A stretch of DNA of 64,000 bases from Marinilabiliaceae bacterium (GCA_016933045.1 JAFGBR010000050.1:248001-312000), one strand, 5' to 3'. Shown: positions 35,999-47,124, numbered from the stretch's first letter. Program-made: numbers and translations. Notes: generated from the sequence alone by a model not told the origin.

Positions 35999-36616
35999 AT
36001 GAAACGAGGATTAATATTCAAAATGTTAGTAGCGGCACTATTTGTCGCAGTTATAAAACCTTCAACTGCGAGTAATAAAGTAGTTATTGATAACTATATG
36101 AATACTGATTTTGCAATAATATCAGCTTCACTTGAACCAAGTATTGACTACAAAATTTCAATTAAAGATGAATATAATACAGTTCTTTATAGCAATAAAT
36201 TGGGAAAAAACACTGCAGCTTATCAAAAATTATTCGATTTAAGTGAGTTATCCGATGGAGCTTATGTTGTTATATTTGAAGGGAAAAACGCTAAGTCGCA
36301 AAGTAAATTTATTGTGTCTAATAATAGATTAGTTTCATACATTCCCTCAAAAGAAATTGAAATTAGTACCATTAATACCACAAAATCATACATACGTCAG
36401 TCGGGCGATTTAATATATGTTTCCCAGGTTAATCCTGACCTAATGAAAACTTATGTTGAGATTTTTAACGAAAAAGGCGATTCAGTTTACTCATCGGTTT
36501 TACCAAAACAAAAAACTTATGCCGGGTTATATAAAATTAAATCACTACCTAAAGGGCAATACACAATGCAATTGACCTCGGGATCAACAGTACATACTTA
36601 TGAATTTCAAAAGTAA
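35999..36616 (+). CDS. Secreted beta-sandwich protein (DUF3244-like)
   Basis: A 205-residue protein with a signal peptide (MLVAALFVAVIKPSTAS, cleavage after about residue 25) and two similar beta-rich halves: the first with DYKISIKDEYNTVLYSNKL...LSELSDGAYVVIFEG, the second with KTYVEIFNEKGDSVYSSVL...IKSLPKGQYTMQLTSG. The pattern 'L..L..G.Y.' is that of the short Ig-like modules that Bacteroidota use in exported proteins (DUF3244/Por secretion tail-like). No catalytic residues seen. It is a single-gene unit between a clear promoter and a strong terminator, which suggests notable expression. Confidence 0.72.
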   Translation: MKRGLIFKMLVAALFVAVIKPSTASNKVVIDNYMNTDFAIISASLEPSIDYKISIKDEYNTVLYSNKLGKNTAAYQKLFDLSELSDGAYVVIFEGKNAKSQSKFIVSNNRLVSYIPSKEIEISTINTTKSYIRQSGDLIYVSQVNPDLMKTYVEIFNEKGDSVYSSVLPKQKTYAGLYKIKSLPKGQYTMQLTSGSTVHTYEFQK

Positions 36617-36646
36617 TCGAAAGCAAATAGTTTTTAATATACTACT

Positions 36647-36688
36647 AAAAACGCGTATCACTATAAAATTGTGATACGCGTTTTTTTT
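36647..36688 (+). terminator. Strong terminator of the secreted beta protein gene
   Basis: Fifteen-nt arms (A-run plus CGCGTATCAC with GTGATACGCG plus T-run), 9-nt loop and eight T. Perfect pairing. Confidence 0.95.
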
Positions 36689-36697
36689 GTTTTATTA

Positions 36698-36727
36698 TTT
36701 GAAAAATAGAAATTAATTGTACATTTA
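36698..36727 (+). promoter_or_regulatory. Promoter of the small membrane protein gene
   Basis: TTTG (36698-36701), 18 nt, TACATTTA (36720-36727), one base off consensus. It directs transcription into the GC-rich leader. Confidence 0.5.
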
Positions 36728-36731
36728 TGTT

Positions 36732-36800
36732 TAATGGAGTAGCCTGAAAATCCATAATCGAGTAAGGGGCGAAATCCGAAAAGCCAACGAGTAGGAACCA
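36732..36800 (+). ncRNA. Candidate structured leader RNA before the DUF5684-like gene
   Basis: The leader is close to half G+C over about 64 nt, in a genome where non-coding DNA is mostly A and T. It shows ATGGA/TCCAT pairing, a GGC/GCC pairing, and two related segments, each with CGAGTA followed by GG and ending in AAATCC. That is the look of a conserved structured RNA such as a riboswitch or a protein-binding leader. I cannot match it to a named class. Confidence 0.35.
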
Positions 36801-36818
36801 AATCCAAATTTTTATATC

Positions 36819-37166
36819 ATGGTGTTAGGAATACTAATTTATGTAGCAATTATTGTATTAATGATTGCATCAATGTGGAAAGTCTTTACAAAAGCAGATA
36901 AGCCGGGATGGGCTTGTATTATTCCAATATACAATATTATTATTGAATTGGAGATTGTAGGAAAACCTCTTTGGTGGATTATTTTAATGTTTATACCGGG
37001 TGTTAATATTGTTATTGCTATATGGATTTTAAATCTATTATCGATTAGTTTTGGTAAAGGTGTTGGTTTTACTTTAGGATTACTTTTTTTACCATTTATC
37101 TTTTTCCCAATATTGGGTTTTGGAGAAGCAAAATATGAAGGCCCAGCCGGATTAAAAAAAATATAA
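36819..37166 (+). CDS. Small membrane protein, DUF5684-like
   Basis: A 115-residue protein with three to four membrane segments: the first at 3-20, then WACIIPIYNIIIELEIVGKP, WWIILMFIPGVNIVIAIW and a last segment with GFTLGLLFLPFIFFPILGFG ending GEAKYEGPA. This block order (KAGxPGWACIIPIYN..., F..GxGFxxGLxLLPxIFxPILGFG) is known in small proteins of unknown role in many bacteria, sometimes fused to signal peptidase I. It has its own promoter, a long leader of unusual composition, and its own terminator. Function not known. Confidence 0.82.
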   Translation: MVLGILIYVAIIVLMIASMWKVFTKADKPGWACIIPIYNIIIELEIVGKPLWWIILMFIPGVNIVIAIWILNLLSISFGKGVGFTLGLLFLPFIFFPILGFGEAKYEGPAGLKKI

Positions 37167-37178
37167 AATAAACACATG

Positions 37179-37211
37179 ACACCATCTGATTTTCAGGTGG
37201 TGTTTTTTTTT
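37179..37211 (+). terminator. Terminator of the small membrane protein gene
   Basis: ACACCATCTGA/TCAGGTGGTGT stem with one wobble, 3-nt loop, then nine T. Confidence 0.92.
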
Positions 37212-37310
37212 AGAATAAGCTTTTATTTACAATCTCTTATAAAACTTTAAACTCTGCTGTAAAACAGTTATAAAAAGCCTGATTATATTCATTATCTGAA
37301 ACAAAAGGGT

Positions 37311-37318
37311 TATTTTTG
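37311..37318 (+). promoter_or_regulatory. Promoter -7 element of mutA-mutB
   Basis: TATTTTTG, a full TAnnTTTG match 29 nt before the mutA ATG. No clear -33 TTTG. Confidence 0.5.
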
Positions 37319-37347
37319 CGCCTTAAATTATTACTTATAATTAAATT

Positions 37348-39207
37348 ATGGCAGATACAACAAATCAACCGTTATTCAGTGAGTTTCCACCGGTTTCTAC
37401 ACAGGAATGGATGGATAAGATCACAGCGGACTTGAAAGGTGCCGACTTTGAAAAAAAGCTGGTATGGAAAACAAGCGAAGGATTTAATGTTCGTCCTTTT
37501 TATCGATCCGAAGATCTGGAAAACCTAAATTACCTAAACAACCTGCCAGGTGAGTTTCCTTATGTGAGAGGAACCCGCACTGACAATAAATGGTTTGTTC
37601 GTCAGGACATTAATGTTTGTGATGCTGAAAATGCAAATAAAAAAGCCATTGATGTTCTAATGAAAGGTGTTGATTCATTGGGATTTAAATTTTATGGCGA
37701 TGAAGATGTTACTTCTGATAATATTGAAAAATTACTTAATGGTATTAAAACAGAGGCTGTTGAGTTAAATTTTGAAACAAAAAAAGGTAACAAAAAATTG
37801 TTGGAGGGTTTAGCATCATTTTTAAAAAAGAACAATAATAAAGTTCAAGGATCTTTAGTGTTTGACCCAATTGGTAAATATACTATCACCGGGAAAACAT
37901 GTTCGTCGGTTGATGCTATGTTTAATTATACTAAAGAGGTTATTGAAACAGCGAAAGGCCTTTCAAACTTTAAATCGCTTGCAGTTAACGCCAAAAATTT
38001 TAATAATGCCGGTTCAACAATAGTTCAGGAATTGGCATTTGCACTTGCAATTGGATCTGAATACTTATCAAAATTAAATGAAAAAGGACTCACGGTTGAT
38101 GAGGTTGCCGGAACCATCAAATTTAATTTTGGCATTGGTGGTAACTATTTCATGGAAATTGCAAAATTGAGAGCTGCTCGTTTGCTTTGGGCAAACATTG
38201 TTAAAGCATATAATCCTGCCAATATCGATGTGTGCAAAATGCAAATCCATTGCGAAACATCAACATGGAATAAAACAATTTTTGATTCAAATGTGAATAT
38301 GTTACGTACTCAAACCGAGGCCATGTCGGCAACAATTGGGGGGACTAATTCGCTTACTGTTATTCCGTTTGATAAAATTTATAAAAATACTACACCAGTA
38401 TCGGAACGCGTTGCCCGTAATCAACAATTGTTATTGAAAGAAGAGTCTCACTTCGAAAAGATTGTTGATGCTTCTGCCGGATCTTATTATATCGAGAATA
38501 TAACAGATAGTATTGCTAAAGAAGCTTGGTCTTTATTTGTTGAGGTTGAAAAAAAGGGCGGCTACATAGCTGCATTGGAAACCGGTTTTATACAAGCGAA
38601 AGTAAAAGAGTCGGCCAATGCACGTCGTAAGGCAATTGCATCGCGACGTGAAAATTTACTTGGAACTAACCAGTTTCCAAATTTTAGTGAACAGATGCAG
38701 GCTCAAATTGATGAGAAATGTTTATCTGGCAATAAAGCAGATACAACTAGTGCAACTATCGAACCTATTGAGTTATTCCGTGGAGCCGAAGAATTTGAAG
38801 CTTTGCGTTTGGCTACTGAAAAAGCAGCTAAACGTCCAAAAGCATTTATGTTAACCTATGGAAATCTGGCAATGCGTCTGGCACGTTCTCAATTCTCATG
38901 CAACTTTTTTGCTTGTGCTGGTTATGAGGTGATTGACAATAATGGTTTTAAAACTGTTGAAGAAGGTATTGAAGCTGCAAAAAAAGCTGGTGCTGAAATT
39001 GTTGTTCTTTGTTCTTCAGACGATGAGTATGCTGAGGCTGGTCCGGCTGCATACAAAGCATTAGGAAACAATGGAACATTAGTTATTGCGGGAGCTCCAG
39101 CATGTGCAGACGATTTGAAAAAAGCTGGCATAGAGCATTTTATAAATGTAAAAAGTAATGTTCTTGAAACTTTGACTTCTTTTAGCAAAGCATTAGGGAT
39201 AATTTAA
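37348..39207 (+). CDS. mutA: Methylmalonyl-CoA mutase small subunit
   Basis: A 619-residue non-catalytic subunit of the heterodimeric, B12-dependent mutase. It has the TIM-barrel region shared with the large subunit ([35 protein letters not shown]) and a B12-domain-like C-terminus in which the DxHxxG cobalamin motif is missing ([13 protein letters not shown] stands at that place), as expected of this subunit. The enzyme interconverts succinyl-CoA and methylmalonyl-CoA in the propionate pathway. MutB follows after 19 nt with an AGGAG site at 39211-39215. Confidence 0.96.
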   Translation: MADTTNQPLFSEFPPVSTQEWMDKITADLKGADFEKKLVWKTSEGFNVRPFYRSEDLENLNYLNNLPGEFPYVRGTRTDNKWFVRQDINVCDAENANKKAIDVLMKGVDSLGFKFYGDEDVTSDNIEKLLNGIKTEAVELNFETKKGNKKLLEGLASFLKKNNNKVQGSLVFDPIGKYTITGKTCSSVDAMFNYTKEVIETAKGLSNFKSLAVNAKNFNNAGSTIVQELAFALAIGSEYLSKLNEKGLTVDEVAGTIKFNFGIGGNYFMEIAKLRAARLLWANIVKAYNPANIDVCKMQIHCETSTWNKTIFDSNVNMLRTQTEAMSATIGGTNSLTVIPFDKIYKNTTPVSERVARNQQLLLKEESHFEKIVDASAGSYYIENITDSIAKEAWSLFVEVEKKGGYIAALETGFIQAKVKESANARRKAIASRRENLLGTNQFPNFSEQMQAQIDEKCLSGNKADTTSATIEPIELFRGAEEFEALRLATEKAAKRPKAFMLTYGNLAMRLARSQFSCNFFACAGYEVIDNNGFKTVEEGIEAAKKAGAEIVVLCSSDDEYAEAGPAAYKALGNNGTLVIAGAPACADDLKKAGIEHFINVKSNVLETLTSFSKALGII

Positions 39208-39226
39208 AACAGGAGAATTTAAAGAC

Positions 39227-41377
39227 ATGAAACCAGATTTTTCAAAAATAGATTATAAAGGAAACTCAACTGCGCATAATGTTGCAGAATGGGAGAAAAA
39301 GAATAATATCAAAAAAGACTGGGTGACTCCTGAGATGATCCCAGTTAAGAAAGTATACACCAAAGAAGATTTGGCTGGCATGGAGCATTTGAATTATGCT
39401 GCCGGGTTACCTCCATTTCTTCGCGGACCATATTCTGGTATGTATGCTACTCGTCCCTGGACCATCCGTCAGTACGCAGGTTTTTCAACTGCCGAGGAAT
39501 CTAATGCTTTTTACAGACGTAACTTAGCATCAGGACAAAAAGGTCTGTCGGTTGCATTTGACCTGGCAACCCACCGTGGATACGACTCTGATCATGAGCG
39601 CGTAGTTGGTGATGTTGGTAAAGCAGGTGTGGCTATCGATTCAATTAAAGATATGCGTATTCTTTTCGATAGTATTCCATTGAATAAGATGTCGGTGTCA
39701 ATGACAATGAATGGAGCTGTACTTCCGGTATTAGCTTTTTACATTGTTGCAGGTTTGGAGCAAGGAGCTAAATTGGATGAGTTATCGGGAACAATCCAAA
39801 ATGATATTTTAAAAGAGTTTATGGTGCGTAATACATATATTTATCCACCAGAGTTCTCAATGAAAATTATTGCTGATATTTTCGAATATACATCGAAGAA
39901 CATGCCTAAGTTCAACTCAATCTCAATCTCGGGTTATCACATGCAGGAAGCCGGTGCAACTGCCGATATTGAGTTAGCTTATACATTGGCTGATGGTTTG
40001 GAATATTTGAGAGCCGGTGTAAACGCAGGTATGGATATTGATTCATTTGCACCTCGTTTGTCATTCTTCTGGGCAATTGGAATGAACCATTTCATGGAGA
40101 TTGCTAAGATGCGTGCAGCACGTATGTTATGGGCTAAGATTGTGAAACAATTCAATCCTAAAAATCCAAAATCATTAGCATTACGTACTCACTCACAAAC
40201 TTCAGGTTGGTCGTTAACCGAGCAAGATCCTTTCAACAACGTAGGTCGTACTTGTATCGAAGCAATGGCATCGGCATTAGGTCACACACAATCATTACAC
40301 ACCAATGCATTGGATGAAGCAATTGCGCTTCCAACAGATTTCTCGGCACGTATTGCACGAAACACTCAAATATATATTCAGGACGAGACTCAAATTTGTA
40401 AAGCAATCGATCCTTGGGCTGGTTCATATTATGTAGAAGCTTTGACTAAAGAGATTGCTGATAAAGCTTGGGCTTTGATTCAGGAAGTTGAAGAATTGGG
40501 CGGAATGGCCAAAGCTATTGAGTCGGGTGTGCCTAAAATGAGAATTGAAGAGGCTGCTGCTCGTACTCAGGCTAAAATTGATGCCGGAACCCAAACTATT
40601 GTGGGAACAAATAAATATCGTTTGGAAAAAGAAGATCCAATTGATATTTTAGATATTGACAATACAAAAGTTCGTTTGTCACAAATTGAACGCTTAAAAC
40701 AATTAAAGGCTGAGCGTAACGAAGAAGAAATACAGGCTGCTTTGGCTGCTATCACTAAAGCCGTTGAAACAGGAAAGGGAAATTTGTTAGAACTTGCTGT
40801 TGATGCAGCAAAGAAAAATGCTTCTTTGGGTGAGATATCTTATGCATGTGAAAAAATAGTAGGTCGTTATAAAGCAGTGATACGTAGTATTAGCGGGGTA
40901 TACAGCTCCGAAGCCGGGCAAGACAAAGACTTTGAGAAGGCTCGCGCACTGTGTAGTCAATTTGCCGAGAAAGAAGGTCGTCAGCCTCGAATTATGATTG
41001 CTAAAATGGGGCAAGATGGACACGATCGTGGTGCAAAAGTAGTAGCAACAGGATATGCCGATATAGGTTTCGACGTAGATATGGGACCATTGTTCCAAAC
41101 ACCTGCAGAAGCTGCAAAACAGGCTGTTGAGAACGATGTTCACCTGGTAGGAGTATCGTCATTAGCTGCCGGTCATAAAACTTTGGTTCCCCAAATTATT
41201 GAAGAATTGAAAAAACTAGGTCGTGAAGATATTATGGTTATTTGTGGTGGAGTTATTCCAGCACAGGATTACCAATATTTGTACAATGCCGGAGCTGTGG
41301 CAATTTTTGGACCTGGTACATCAGTACCAAAAGCGGCTATCGATATACTAAATATTTTGATTCAGGCACACGAATAA
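39227..41377 (+). CDS. mutB: Methylmalonyl-CoA mutase large (catalytic) subunit
   Basis: A 716-residue catalytic subunit. The N-terminal TIM barrel binds the CoA ester ([75 protein letters not shown]), and the C-terminal cobalamin domain carries [12 protein letters not shown] (DxHxxG, the base-off histidine) with [13 protein letters not shown] and the final [11 protein letters not shown]. Rearranges (R)-methylmalonyl-CoA to succinyl-CoA and back with adenosylcobalamin. Bacteroidota use it mainly toward propionate during fermentation. An uncharacterised terminator-type hairpin follows 21 nt after the stop. Confidence 0.98.
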   Translation: MKPDFSKIDYKGNSTAHNVAEWEKKNNIKKDWVTPEMIPVKKVYTKEDLAGMEHLNYAAGLPPFLRGPYSGMYATRPWTIRQYAGFSTAEESNAFYRRNLASGQKGLSVAFDLATHRGYDSDHERVVGDVGKAGVAIDSIKDMRILFDSIPLNKMSVSMTMNGAVLPVLAFYIVAGLEQGAKLDELSGTIQNDILKEFMVRNTYIYPPEFSMKIIADIFEYTSKNMPKFNSISISGYHMQEAGATADIELAYTLADGLEYLRAGVNAGMDIDSFAPRLSFFWAIGMNHFMEIAKMRAARMLWAKIVKQFNPKNPKSLALRTHSQTSGWSLTEQDPFNNVGRTCIEAMASALGHTQSLHTNALDEAIALPTDFSARIARNTQIYIQDETQICKAIDPWAGSYYVEALTKEIADKAWALIQEVEELGGMAKAIESGVPKMRIEEAAARTQAKIDAGTQTIVGTNKYRLEKEDPIDILDIDNTKVRLSQIERLKQLKAERNEEEIQAALAAITKAVETGKGNLLELAVDAAKKNASLGEISYACEKIVGRYKAVIRSISGVYSSEAGQDKDFEKARALCSQFAEKEGRQPRIMIAKMGQDGHDRGAKVVATGYADIGFDVDMGPLFQTPAEAAKQAVENDVHLVGVSSLAAGHKTLVPQIIEELKKLGREDIMVICGGVIPAQDYQYLYNAGAVAIFGPGTSVPKAAIDILNILIQAHE

Positions 41378-41398
41378 TTATTATCTAATAATTTTAAA

Positions 41399-41440
41399 TA
41401 AAGGGTATCTCTGTTTCGGGATACCCTTTATTATTTTTTT
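41399..41440 (+). terminator. Terminator of mutA-mutB
   Basis: TAAAGGGTATC/GATACCCTTTA, 11-bp stem with a 10-nt loop, followed by TTATTTTTTT. The T-run overlaps the end of the convergent methyltransferase gene. Confidence 0.9.
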
Positions 41441-42051
41441 TGTCCGGTTATAAGAAAAATAGGATATATTTTTAAAATGCCGGGTTCAATTTCTTTTTCT
41501 AACTCAAAGCATTTGTTATATGAAACATTGGAATAACCTATTTCATATAGTATTTCTTTTAGTTCATCAGGATCAAATCCTAAATGACCATTAAAGGAAT
41601 ATCTGTGAAATGAACCATCTTCGGGGTATAAATCGGCAATTGCAATATAACCCTTTGAATTGGTAATATTAAAGAGTTTTTTTATTATTAAGGGAACATT
41701 GGGTACATGATGCATTACCATTTGCGAGAATATAAAATCGAAATGATTGCCGTGATAATCTTCATGCTCTAAATCAAACTTAATAGGAATGAAATTGTTT
41801 ATTTTCTGATGACATATTTTTTCCCTAATCATTTTAATCATCTCACCCGAATTATCCATCAGTGCTATCTCTTTAAGCTTATCTTTTAAAATATTACTTA
41901 ATATTCCGGTTCCGGCACCATATTCAAGTGCCCTCATTTTATTGTTTAAAGGAATATTATTTAATATCGCTTCAGCAATAGCATCTGATCGTTTAAAATG
42001 GACTGGATTATTGTCCCACTCTTTGGCTCTATTATCAAAAAGATTACTCAT
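41431..42051 (-). CDS. Class I SAM-dependent methyltransferase
   Basis: A 206-residue enzyme with the SAM motif ALEYGAGTGILSNIL, the acidic ALMDNSGEMIKMI segment, FDFIFSQMVMHHVPN and IADLYPEDGSFH. It belongs to the Methyltransf_11/25-like small-molecule group (UbiE/arsenite-methyltransferase-like shape); acceptor not predictable. It follows the 40-residue lipoprotein gene by 13 nt on the same strand and presumably shares its promoter. Confidence 0.85.
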   Translation of the reverse strand: MSNLFDNRAKEWDNNPVHFKRSDAIAEAILNNIPLNNKMRALEYGAGTGILSNILKDKLKEIALMDNSGEMIKMIREKICHQKINNFIPIKFDLEHEDYHGNHFDFIFSQMVMHHVPNVPLIIKKLFNITNSKGYIAIADLYPEDGSFHRYSFNGHLGFDPDELKEILYEIGYSNVSYNKCFELEKEIEPGILKIYPIFLITGQKK

Positions 42052-42064
42052 TATTTTTTAAATG

Positions 42065-42187
42065 TTAATGTCTTTTTTTTTCGCACGGACAAGGCATTGA
42101 CTTGTAGCGATTTACTCTTTTTTTATTGCTGGCACAACTTGATAATAAAAATGCCAGAATAATTACTATTGTTAATATGTTTTTCAT
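42065..42187 (-). CDS. 40-residue lipoprotein with a CPC motif
   Basis: A very short gene found by reading the gap: MKNILTIVIILAFLLSSC is a clean type II signal with lipobox LSSC (Cys18). The mature part would be only 23 residues, basic, ending in a MPCPCEKKRH tail with Cys33 and Cys35. A full -7 element lies 71 nt upstream, and a methyltransferase gene follows 13 nt downstream. Small lipoproteins of similar size occur in Bacteroidota but I cannot name a family. It may be a metal- or surface-binding peptide, or simply a small structural lipoprotein; no function is claimed. Confidence 0.68.
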   Translation of the reverse strand: MKNILTIVIILAFLLSSCASNKKRVNRYKSMPCPCEKKRH

Positions 42188-42257
42188 CCGTATATCTCGA
42201 TATATTGGGATAAGTCGTGTATTGTTAATCATGCTCATTTTATTTCGAAAATATTAT

Positions 42258-42265
42258 CAAAGATA
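42258..42265 (-). promoter_or_regulatory. Promoter -7 element of the 40-residue lipoprotein unit
   Basis: Read leftward TATCTTTG, a full TAnnTTTG match, directly after the metF terminator. The leader is about 60 nt. Confidence 0.5.
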
Positions 42266-42273
42266 AAAGAAAC

Positions 42274-42301
42274 AAAAAAGCCTCACCAATATTGATGAGG
42301 C
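42274..42301 (-). terminator. Terminator of metF
   Basis: GCCTCATC/GGTGAGGC stem (one wobble) with a 6-nt loop, then six T, 23 nt after the metF stop. Confidence 0.9.
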
Positions 42302-42324
42302 AAAAATATTTTTTTTGTTTTATT

Positions 42325-43278
42325 TTAAAAAACAGCTTGAGCAACTTCACGAACGCTTTGAGTAGCCATCATAGTATAAAAGTGAAGAATTGGGGATCCG
42401 TTATTCATTAAATCTTTCGATTGATGAATTGTCCATTCAACACCAACTCTACGTACTTCTTCATCAGTTTTGCATTTTCGTAACTCTTTAGCAAACTCTT
42501 CGGGAATATCAGTTTTAAATATTTTAGGTAAAACAGTTTCTTGAACTTTTGCGGTTATAGGTTTTAACCCAGGTATTATAGGTATGTTAATGTCCATTTC
42601 ACGACATCGTTTAACGAAATCGTAATATTTTTGGTTATCGAAAAACATTTGTGTAACAATGAAATTTGCTCCTGCATCAACTTTTTGTTTCAGATGGTAT
42701 AAATCTGAATTCATGTTAGGTGCTTCTTCATGTTTTTCGGGGTAACCGGCAACTCCATAAGCAAATGGCACTTCTAATGGTTCAATATTTGTTCCATCGA
42801 TGAACTCTCCTCTGTTAAGAGCGTTTACCTGATGAGCAAGTTCAACAGCATATTCATTGCCATTTTCCGAAGGTGTAAAAAACCTGTCTTTACGCGAATT
42901 ATCACCTCTTAACACCAAAATGTCATGGATACCAAGAAAATTTAAGTCGATTAATGCGTACTCTGTTTCACTGCGGGTGAATCCGCTACAAATAATATGA
43001 GGAATTACTTTAACATTATATTTGTGCATTATAGCAGCAGCAACGGCAACTGTTCCCGGACGCTTACGAATAACACGGCGTTCGAATAGTCCGTTTTCGG
43101 TATTTTTGTATGTTACTTCATCGCGGTGCGATGTTATGGTAATAAATTTAGGGTTAAATTCTATTAGTGAATCAATGGTTTTATATACTTTATCTATTTT
43201 ATTCCCTTTTAAGGGAGGCAACAATTCAAATGAAAAAACTGTGCTTTTCGCCTCATTGATTATGTCTGCTACTGTCAT
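42325..43278 (-). CDS. metF: 5,10-methylenetetrahydrofolate reductase
   Basis: A 317-residue FAD-dependent MetF that makes 5-methyl-THF for methionine synthesis. Evidence: the catalytic-Glu start FSFELLPPLKG, the FITITSHRD block, HIICSGFTRSE, DILVLRGD, the FIVTQMFFDNQKYYDFV flavin/folate segment and IPIIPGLKPI. It lies 82 nt after metH on the same strand; both probably share one transcript ending at the hairpin at 42274-42301, so the two steps that make and use methyl-THF are together. Confidence 0.97.
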   Translation of the reverse strand: MTVADIINEAKSTVFSFELLPPLKGNKIDKVYKTIDSLIEFNPKFITITSHRDEVTYKNTENGLFERRVIRKRPGTVAVAAAIMHKYNVKVIPHIICSGFTRSETEYALIDLNFLGIHDILVLRGDNSRKDRFFTPSENGNEYAVELAHQVNALNRGEFIDGTNIEPLEVPFAYGVAGYPEKHEEAPNMNSDLYHLKQKVDAGANFIVTQMFFDNQKYYDFVKRCREMDINIPIIPGLKPITAKVQETVLPKIFKTDIPEEFAKELRKCKTDEEVRRVGVEWTIHQSKDLMNNGSPILHFYTMMATQSVREVAQAVF

Positions 43279-43360
43279 TTTTTATGTTTGTGTGTTTTTA
43301 AATGATTTGCAAGATAAGCTGAATTCGTTTTATTTCAATAGTCTGAAAATATTTATATGC

Positions 43361-46300
43361 CTATTTATAGCTAAGATTTAGTGGAATCCATTTTTCAACG
43401 TCATCAACCGAAGTTCCTTTTCTCTTAGCAATGTCTTCAACCTGATCCAGTCCTATTTTTCCTACACCAAAGTATAACGATTCGGGGTGTGATAAATAGA
43501 TACCACTCACCGATGCATTGGGGTACATACTAAAATGTTCGGTTAAAGTTATTCCTGCATTTTGTGAAGCATTTAATAGTTCAAATAATTTAAGTTTTTC
43601 GGAATGATCAGGACACGCAGGGTATCCTAATGCAGGCCTAATCCCACGGTAACGTTCTCTGATAATTTCATTGTAATCAAACACTTCATCAGCATTATAG
43701 CCCCAAAATTCGGTTCTTACTCTAAAGTGTAAAAGTTCTGCTAAAGCTTCTGCTAAACGGTCGGCAAGCGACTTTAAAAGAATGCTGTTGTAATCGTCAT
43801 TCTCTTTTTCATATAGTTCTATCCATTTCTCAATTCCAATGCCGGCTGTAACAGCAAAGCCACCAATATGATCAAATTTACCGGTTTCTTTTGGGGCTAT
43901 AAAATCGCTTAAGCAGTAAAATGCTTCTTTACCTTCTTTTATTTGTTGTTCACGAATATGATGGAATGTTGTTAAAAGCTCAGTGCGCGATTCATCAGTA
44001 TAAACTTCAATATCATCATCGTTTACACTATTAGCCGGGAATAACCCAAAAACAGCATTTGCCCTTAACATTTTTTCTGTTTCAATTTTGTCGAGCATTT
44101 GTTGGGCATCTTTAAATAGTTTTAATGCTTCTTTGGCTTTTAATAAACTCTCTTCATCGTTATACGTAGTCAGCCATTTTTTTTCTGTTTCATGGTCATT
44201 AACCGACTCAATGCCCGAGAAGTTACCTGTTAATCGCCATGCATGGAAAAAGAACCTCCAATCGATAAATTTGCGAATTTCGCATATTGGATAATCGGTA
44301 AGTGTAATTACTCCTGATGTTTGAGGTAATGGATATTCGGTTTTATTCCAATCTATTTTAAATTTATTTTCACGTGCTTTGTCAATAGAAACCAGTTTAA
44401 TATTACGTTTCATACTATTTTGTTCTCTCAATTTCGCATATTCATCACGTATAGATGAAGCAAAGTTTTGTTTTTCTTTGCCCGACAAAAGAGCACTTAC
44501 AACCTGAACACTTTTCGATGCATCTTTAACGTGTACAACAGGTTGTGAATAGTTAGGCTCAATTTTTACTGCTGTATGAATTTTCGATGTAGTTGCTCCT
44601 CCTATCATTAAAGGAATATTCATTTTTCCACGTTCCATCTCTTTTGCAACATTAACCATCTCTTCGAGTGAAGGGGTAATTAATCCGCTTAAGCCAATTA
44701 TATCAACGTTATTTTTTATTGCTTCCTGAATTATTTTTTCGGTTGGAACCATTACTCCCAAATCAATAACTTCGTAATTATTACAAGCTAAAATAACGCC
44801 TACAATATTTTTACCAATATCGTGAACATCACCTTTTACTGTAGCCATTAAAATTTTACCTGCCGATGTATTTGCTTGTCCTCCGGCAGCTTTTTCTTCT
44901 TCAATAAATGGTTGTAAATAAGCAACTGCCCTTTTCATTACACGAGCAGTTTTAACAACCTGAGGAAGAAACATTTTACCTACGCCAAATAAATCTCCAA
45001 CCACATTCATTCCATCCATTAATGGGACTTCTATAATGTCGAGTGCATATTTGTATTTACTCCTTGCTTCTTCTAAATCTGTATCTAAAAAGTCGGGAAT
45101 TCCTTTTACCAAGCTATGTTCAAGTCGTTTTTCAAGAGGTTGATCTCTCCATTTTAATTTATCACTCTCTTTTTCTTCAACTTTTTGGTCTTTAATTTTT
45201 TCGGCAAATTCTATAAGTCTTTCAGTTGCATCATCACGCCTGTTAAGTACAACATCTTCAACCAGTTCAAGTAAATCTTTAGGGATGTCATCGTAAATCT
45301 GGAGCATTCCTGGATTCACAATTCCCATATCCATACCTTCTTTTATTGCATGATATAAAAACACTGAATGAATTGCTTCACGAACAGTGTTGTTGCCACG
45401 AAACGAAAACGATAAATTACTAATACCTCCACTTACCTTTGCGTATGGAAGATTTTCTTTAATCCATTTGGTAGTTTTAATAAAATCCACTGCATAGTTG
45501 TTGTGTTCTTCAATTCCGGTGGCGATTGCAAGTACATTGGGGTCAAAAATTATATCTTCAGCAGAAAAATGAACTTTTTCGGTAAGTAGTTTATAAGCAC
45601 GAGTGCATATTTCGATACGACGTTCGTATGTGTCGGCCTGACCCTTTTCGTCGAAAGCCATTACAACAACTGCAGCACCGTATGATTTTATTTTTTTTGC
45701 TTGTGTTAAAAAAGGTTCTTCTCCCTCTTTTAAGCTAATAGAATTAACAATAGCTTTTCCTTGAACGCATTTTAAACCGGCTTCTATCACTTCCCATTTT
45801 GAGCTGTCAATCATAACCGGCAATTTTGCAATGTCGGGTTCTGAGGCCATCATGTTTAAAAATGTTACCATCTCTTTTTTTGCATCAAGCATGGCATCAT
45901 CCATGTTAACATCAATAACCTGGGCACCACCTTCAACCTGATCGCGAGCTATATTTAATGCCTCTTCGTATTTTTCTTCTCGTATTAAACGAGCGAATTT
46001 AATACTACCTGCAACATTGGTTCTTTCGCCAACATTAATAAAATTTATTTCGGGCGAAAATGTTAAAGGTTCTAAGCCACTTAATCGGGTTTTATGGTCG
46101 ATGGGTTTGGGTTGGTGTAGCTTAGCAGTCTTTATTTTTTTAGCAAAAGCTCTTATATGATCGGGTGTGGTTCCGCAACAACCACCCAAAATATTAATTA
46201 AACCTCCAGAAAGATACTCATCAATTTGTATTGACATTTCTTCGGGGGTTTCATCATATTCTCCAAATTGATTGGGTAATCCGGCATTTGGATATGCGCT

Positions 46301-47101
46301 AATAAGGAAAGGTGATTTTTTTCCGATTTCCTCAACATATGGTCTTAAATCTTTAGCTCCAAAAGAACAGTTAAGCCCAACAGAAAGTAAATCGATATGT
46401 GAAACAGAATTTAAAAATGCTTCAATTGTTTGCCCGGAAAGAGTACGGCCACTGGCATCGGCAACGGTAGCCGAAACCATTAATGGAAATTTATCAATTT
46501 CTCTTGATTGAAGCTCTTCATCAATGGCAAATAGTGCAGCTTTAGCATTAAGAGTGTCGAAAATTGTTTCTACTAAAAGTAAGTCAACACCGCCATCAAG
46601 AAGTCCTTTTACCTGTTCACGATAAGCCGTTTTTAAATCATCGAAAGTAACTGCGCGATATCCAGGATGATTAACATCGGGTGATAATGAAGCTGTTTTG
46701 TTTGTTGGCCCTAACGCACCAGCAACAAATCTTATTTTATCAGGTGTTGACATTTCATCGGCAACTTCGCGAGCTATTTTTGCCGATTGAAAATTCATTT
46801 GATAAACAAATTGTTCAGTAGCATAATCAGCTTGTGAAATACTTGTAGCATTAAACGTGTTAGTTTCAATAATATCCGAACCCGCTTCAAGATATTTTTT
46901 ATGAATTTCTTTTATTATTTCGGGTTTCGATAACGACAAAAAATCGTTATTTCCCTGTAAATGATGTGAATGATTTGGCAATACATTGCCTCGAAAATCT
47001 TCTTCTGTTAATTTATATTGTTGAATCATGCTGCCCATTGCACCATCAAGCAAAAGAATACGAGTTTTTAAGGCTGCATATAAATAATCACTTCTATTCA
47101 T
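43361..47101 (-). CDS. metH: Cobalamin-dependent methionine synthase
   Basis: A 1246-residue MetH with all four modules. The homocysteine domain (to about 325) has [11 protein letters not shown] and zinc ligands in GLNCSFGA and [11 protein letters not shown]; the methyl-THF domain follows (about 350-620: [34 protein letters not shown]); the B12 cap and binding domains have the [20 protein letters not shown] motif (DxHxxG); the C-terminal reactivation domain (about 920-1246) has [12 protein letters not shown] and the [18 protein letters not shown] site. It methylates homocysteine using methylcobalamin. No SAM or cobalamin riboswitch is visible in its short leader. Confidence 0.98.
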   Translation of the reverse strand: MNRSDYLYAALKTRILLLDGAMGSMIQQYKLTEEDFRGNVLPNHSHHLQGNNDFLSLSKPEIIKEIHKKYLEAGSDIIETNTFNATSISQADYATEQFVYQMNFQSAKIAREVADEMSTPDKIRFVAGALGPTNKTASLSPDVNHPGYRAVTFDDLKTAYREQVKGLLDGGVDLLLVETIFDTLNAKAALFAIDEELQSREIDKFPLMVSATVADASGRTLSGQTIEAFLNSVSHIDLLSVGLNCSFGAKDLRPYVEEIGKKSPFLISAYPNAGLPNQFGEYDETPEEMSIQIDEYLSGGLINILGGCCGTTPDHIRAFAKKIKTAKLHQPKPIDHKTRLSGLEPLTFSPEINFINVGERTNVAGSIKFARLIREEKYEEALNIARDQVEGGAQVIDVNMDDAMLDAKKEMVTFLNMMASEPDIAKLPVMIDSSKWEVIEAGLKCVQGKAIVNSISLKEGEEPFLTQAKKIKSYGAAVVVMAFDEKGQADTYERRIEICTRAYKLLTEKVHFSAEDIIFDPNVLAIATGIEEHNNYAVDFIKTTKWIKENLPYAKVSGGISNLSFSFRGNNTVREAIHSVFLYHAIKEGMDMGIVNPGMLQIYDDIPKDLLELVEDVVLNRRDDATERLIEFAEKIKDQKVEEKESDKLKWRDQPLEKRLEHSLVKGIPDFLDTDLEEARSKYKYALDIIEVPLMDGMNVVGDLFGVGKMFLPQVVKTARVMKRAVAYLQPFIEEEKAAGGQANTSAGKILMATVKGDVHDIGKNIVGVILACNNYEVIDLGVMVPTEKIIQEAIKNNVDIIGLSGLITPSLEEMVNVAKEMERGKMNIPLMIGGATTSKIHTAVKIEPNYSQPVVHVKDASKSVQVVSALLSGKEKQNFASSIRDEYAKLREQNSMKRNIKLVSIDKARENKFKIDWNKTEYPLPQTSGVITLTDYPICEIRKFIDWRFFFHAWRLTGNFSGIESVNDHETEKKWLTTYNDEESLLKAKEALKLFKDAQQMLDKIETEKMLRANAVFGLFPANSVNDDDIEVYTDESRTELLTTFHHIREQQIKEGKEAFYCLSDFIAPKETGKFDHIGGFAVTAGIGIEKWIELYEKENDDYNSILLKSLADRLAEALAELLHFRVRTEFWGYNADEVFDYNEIIRERYRGIRPALGYPACPDHSEKLKLFELLNASQNAGITLTEHFSMYPNASVSGIYLSHPESLYFGVGKIGLDQVEDIAKRKGTSVDDVEKWIPLNLSYK

Positions 47102-47124
47102 GTTTGTATATTATAATACAATTA

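Noticed and set aside
43022-43381. 119-residue forward frame opposite metF and the metF-metH gap
   Set aside because: Most of it is the shadow of metF; no independent support.
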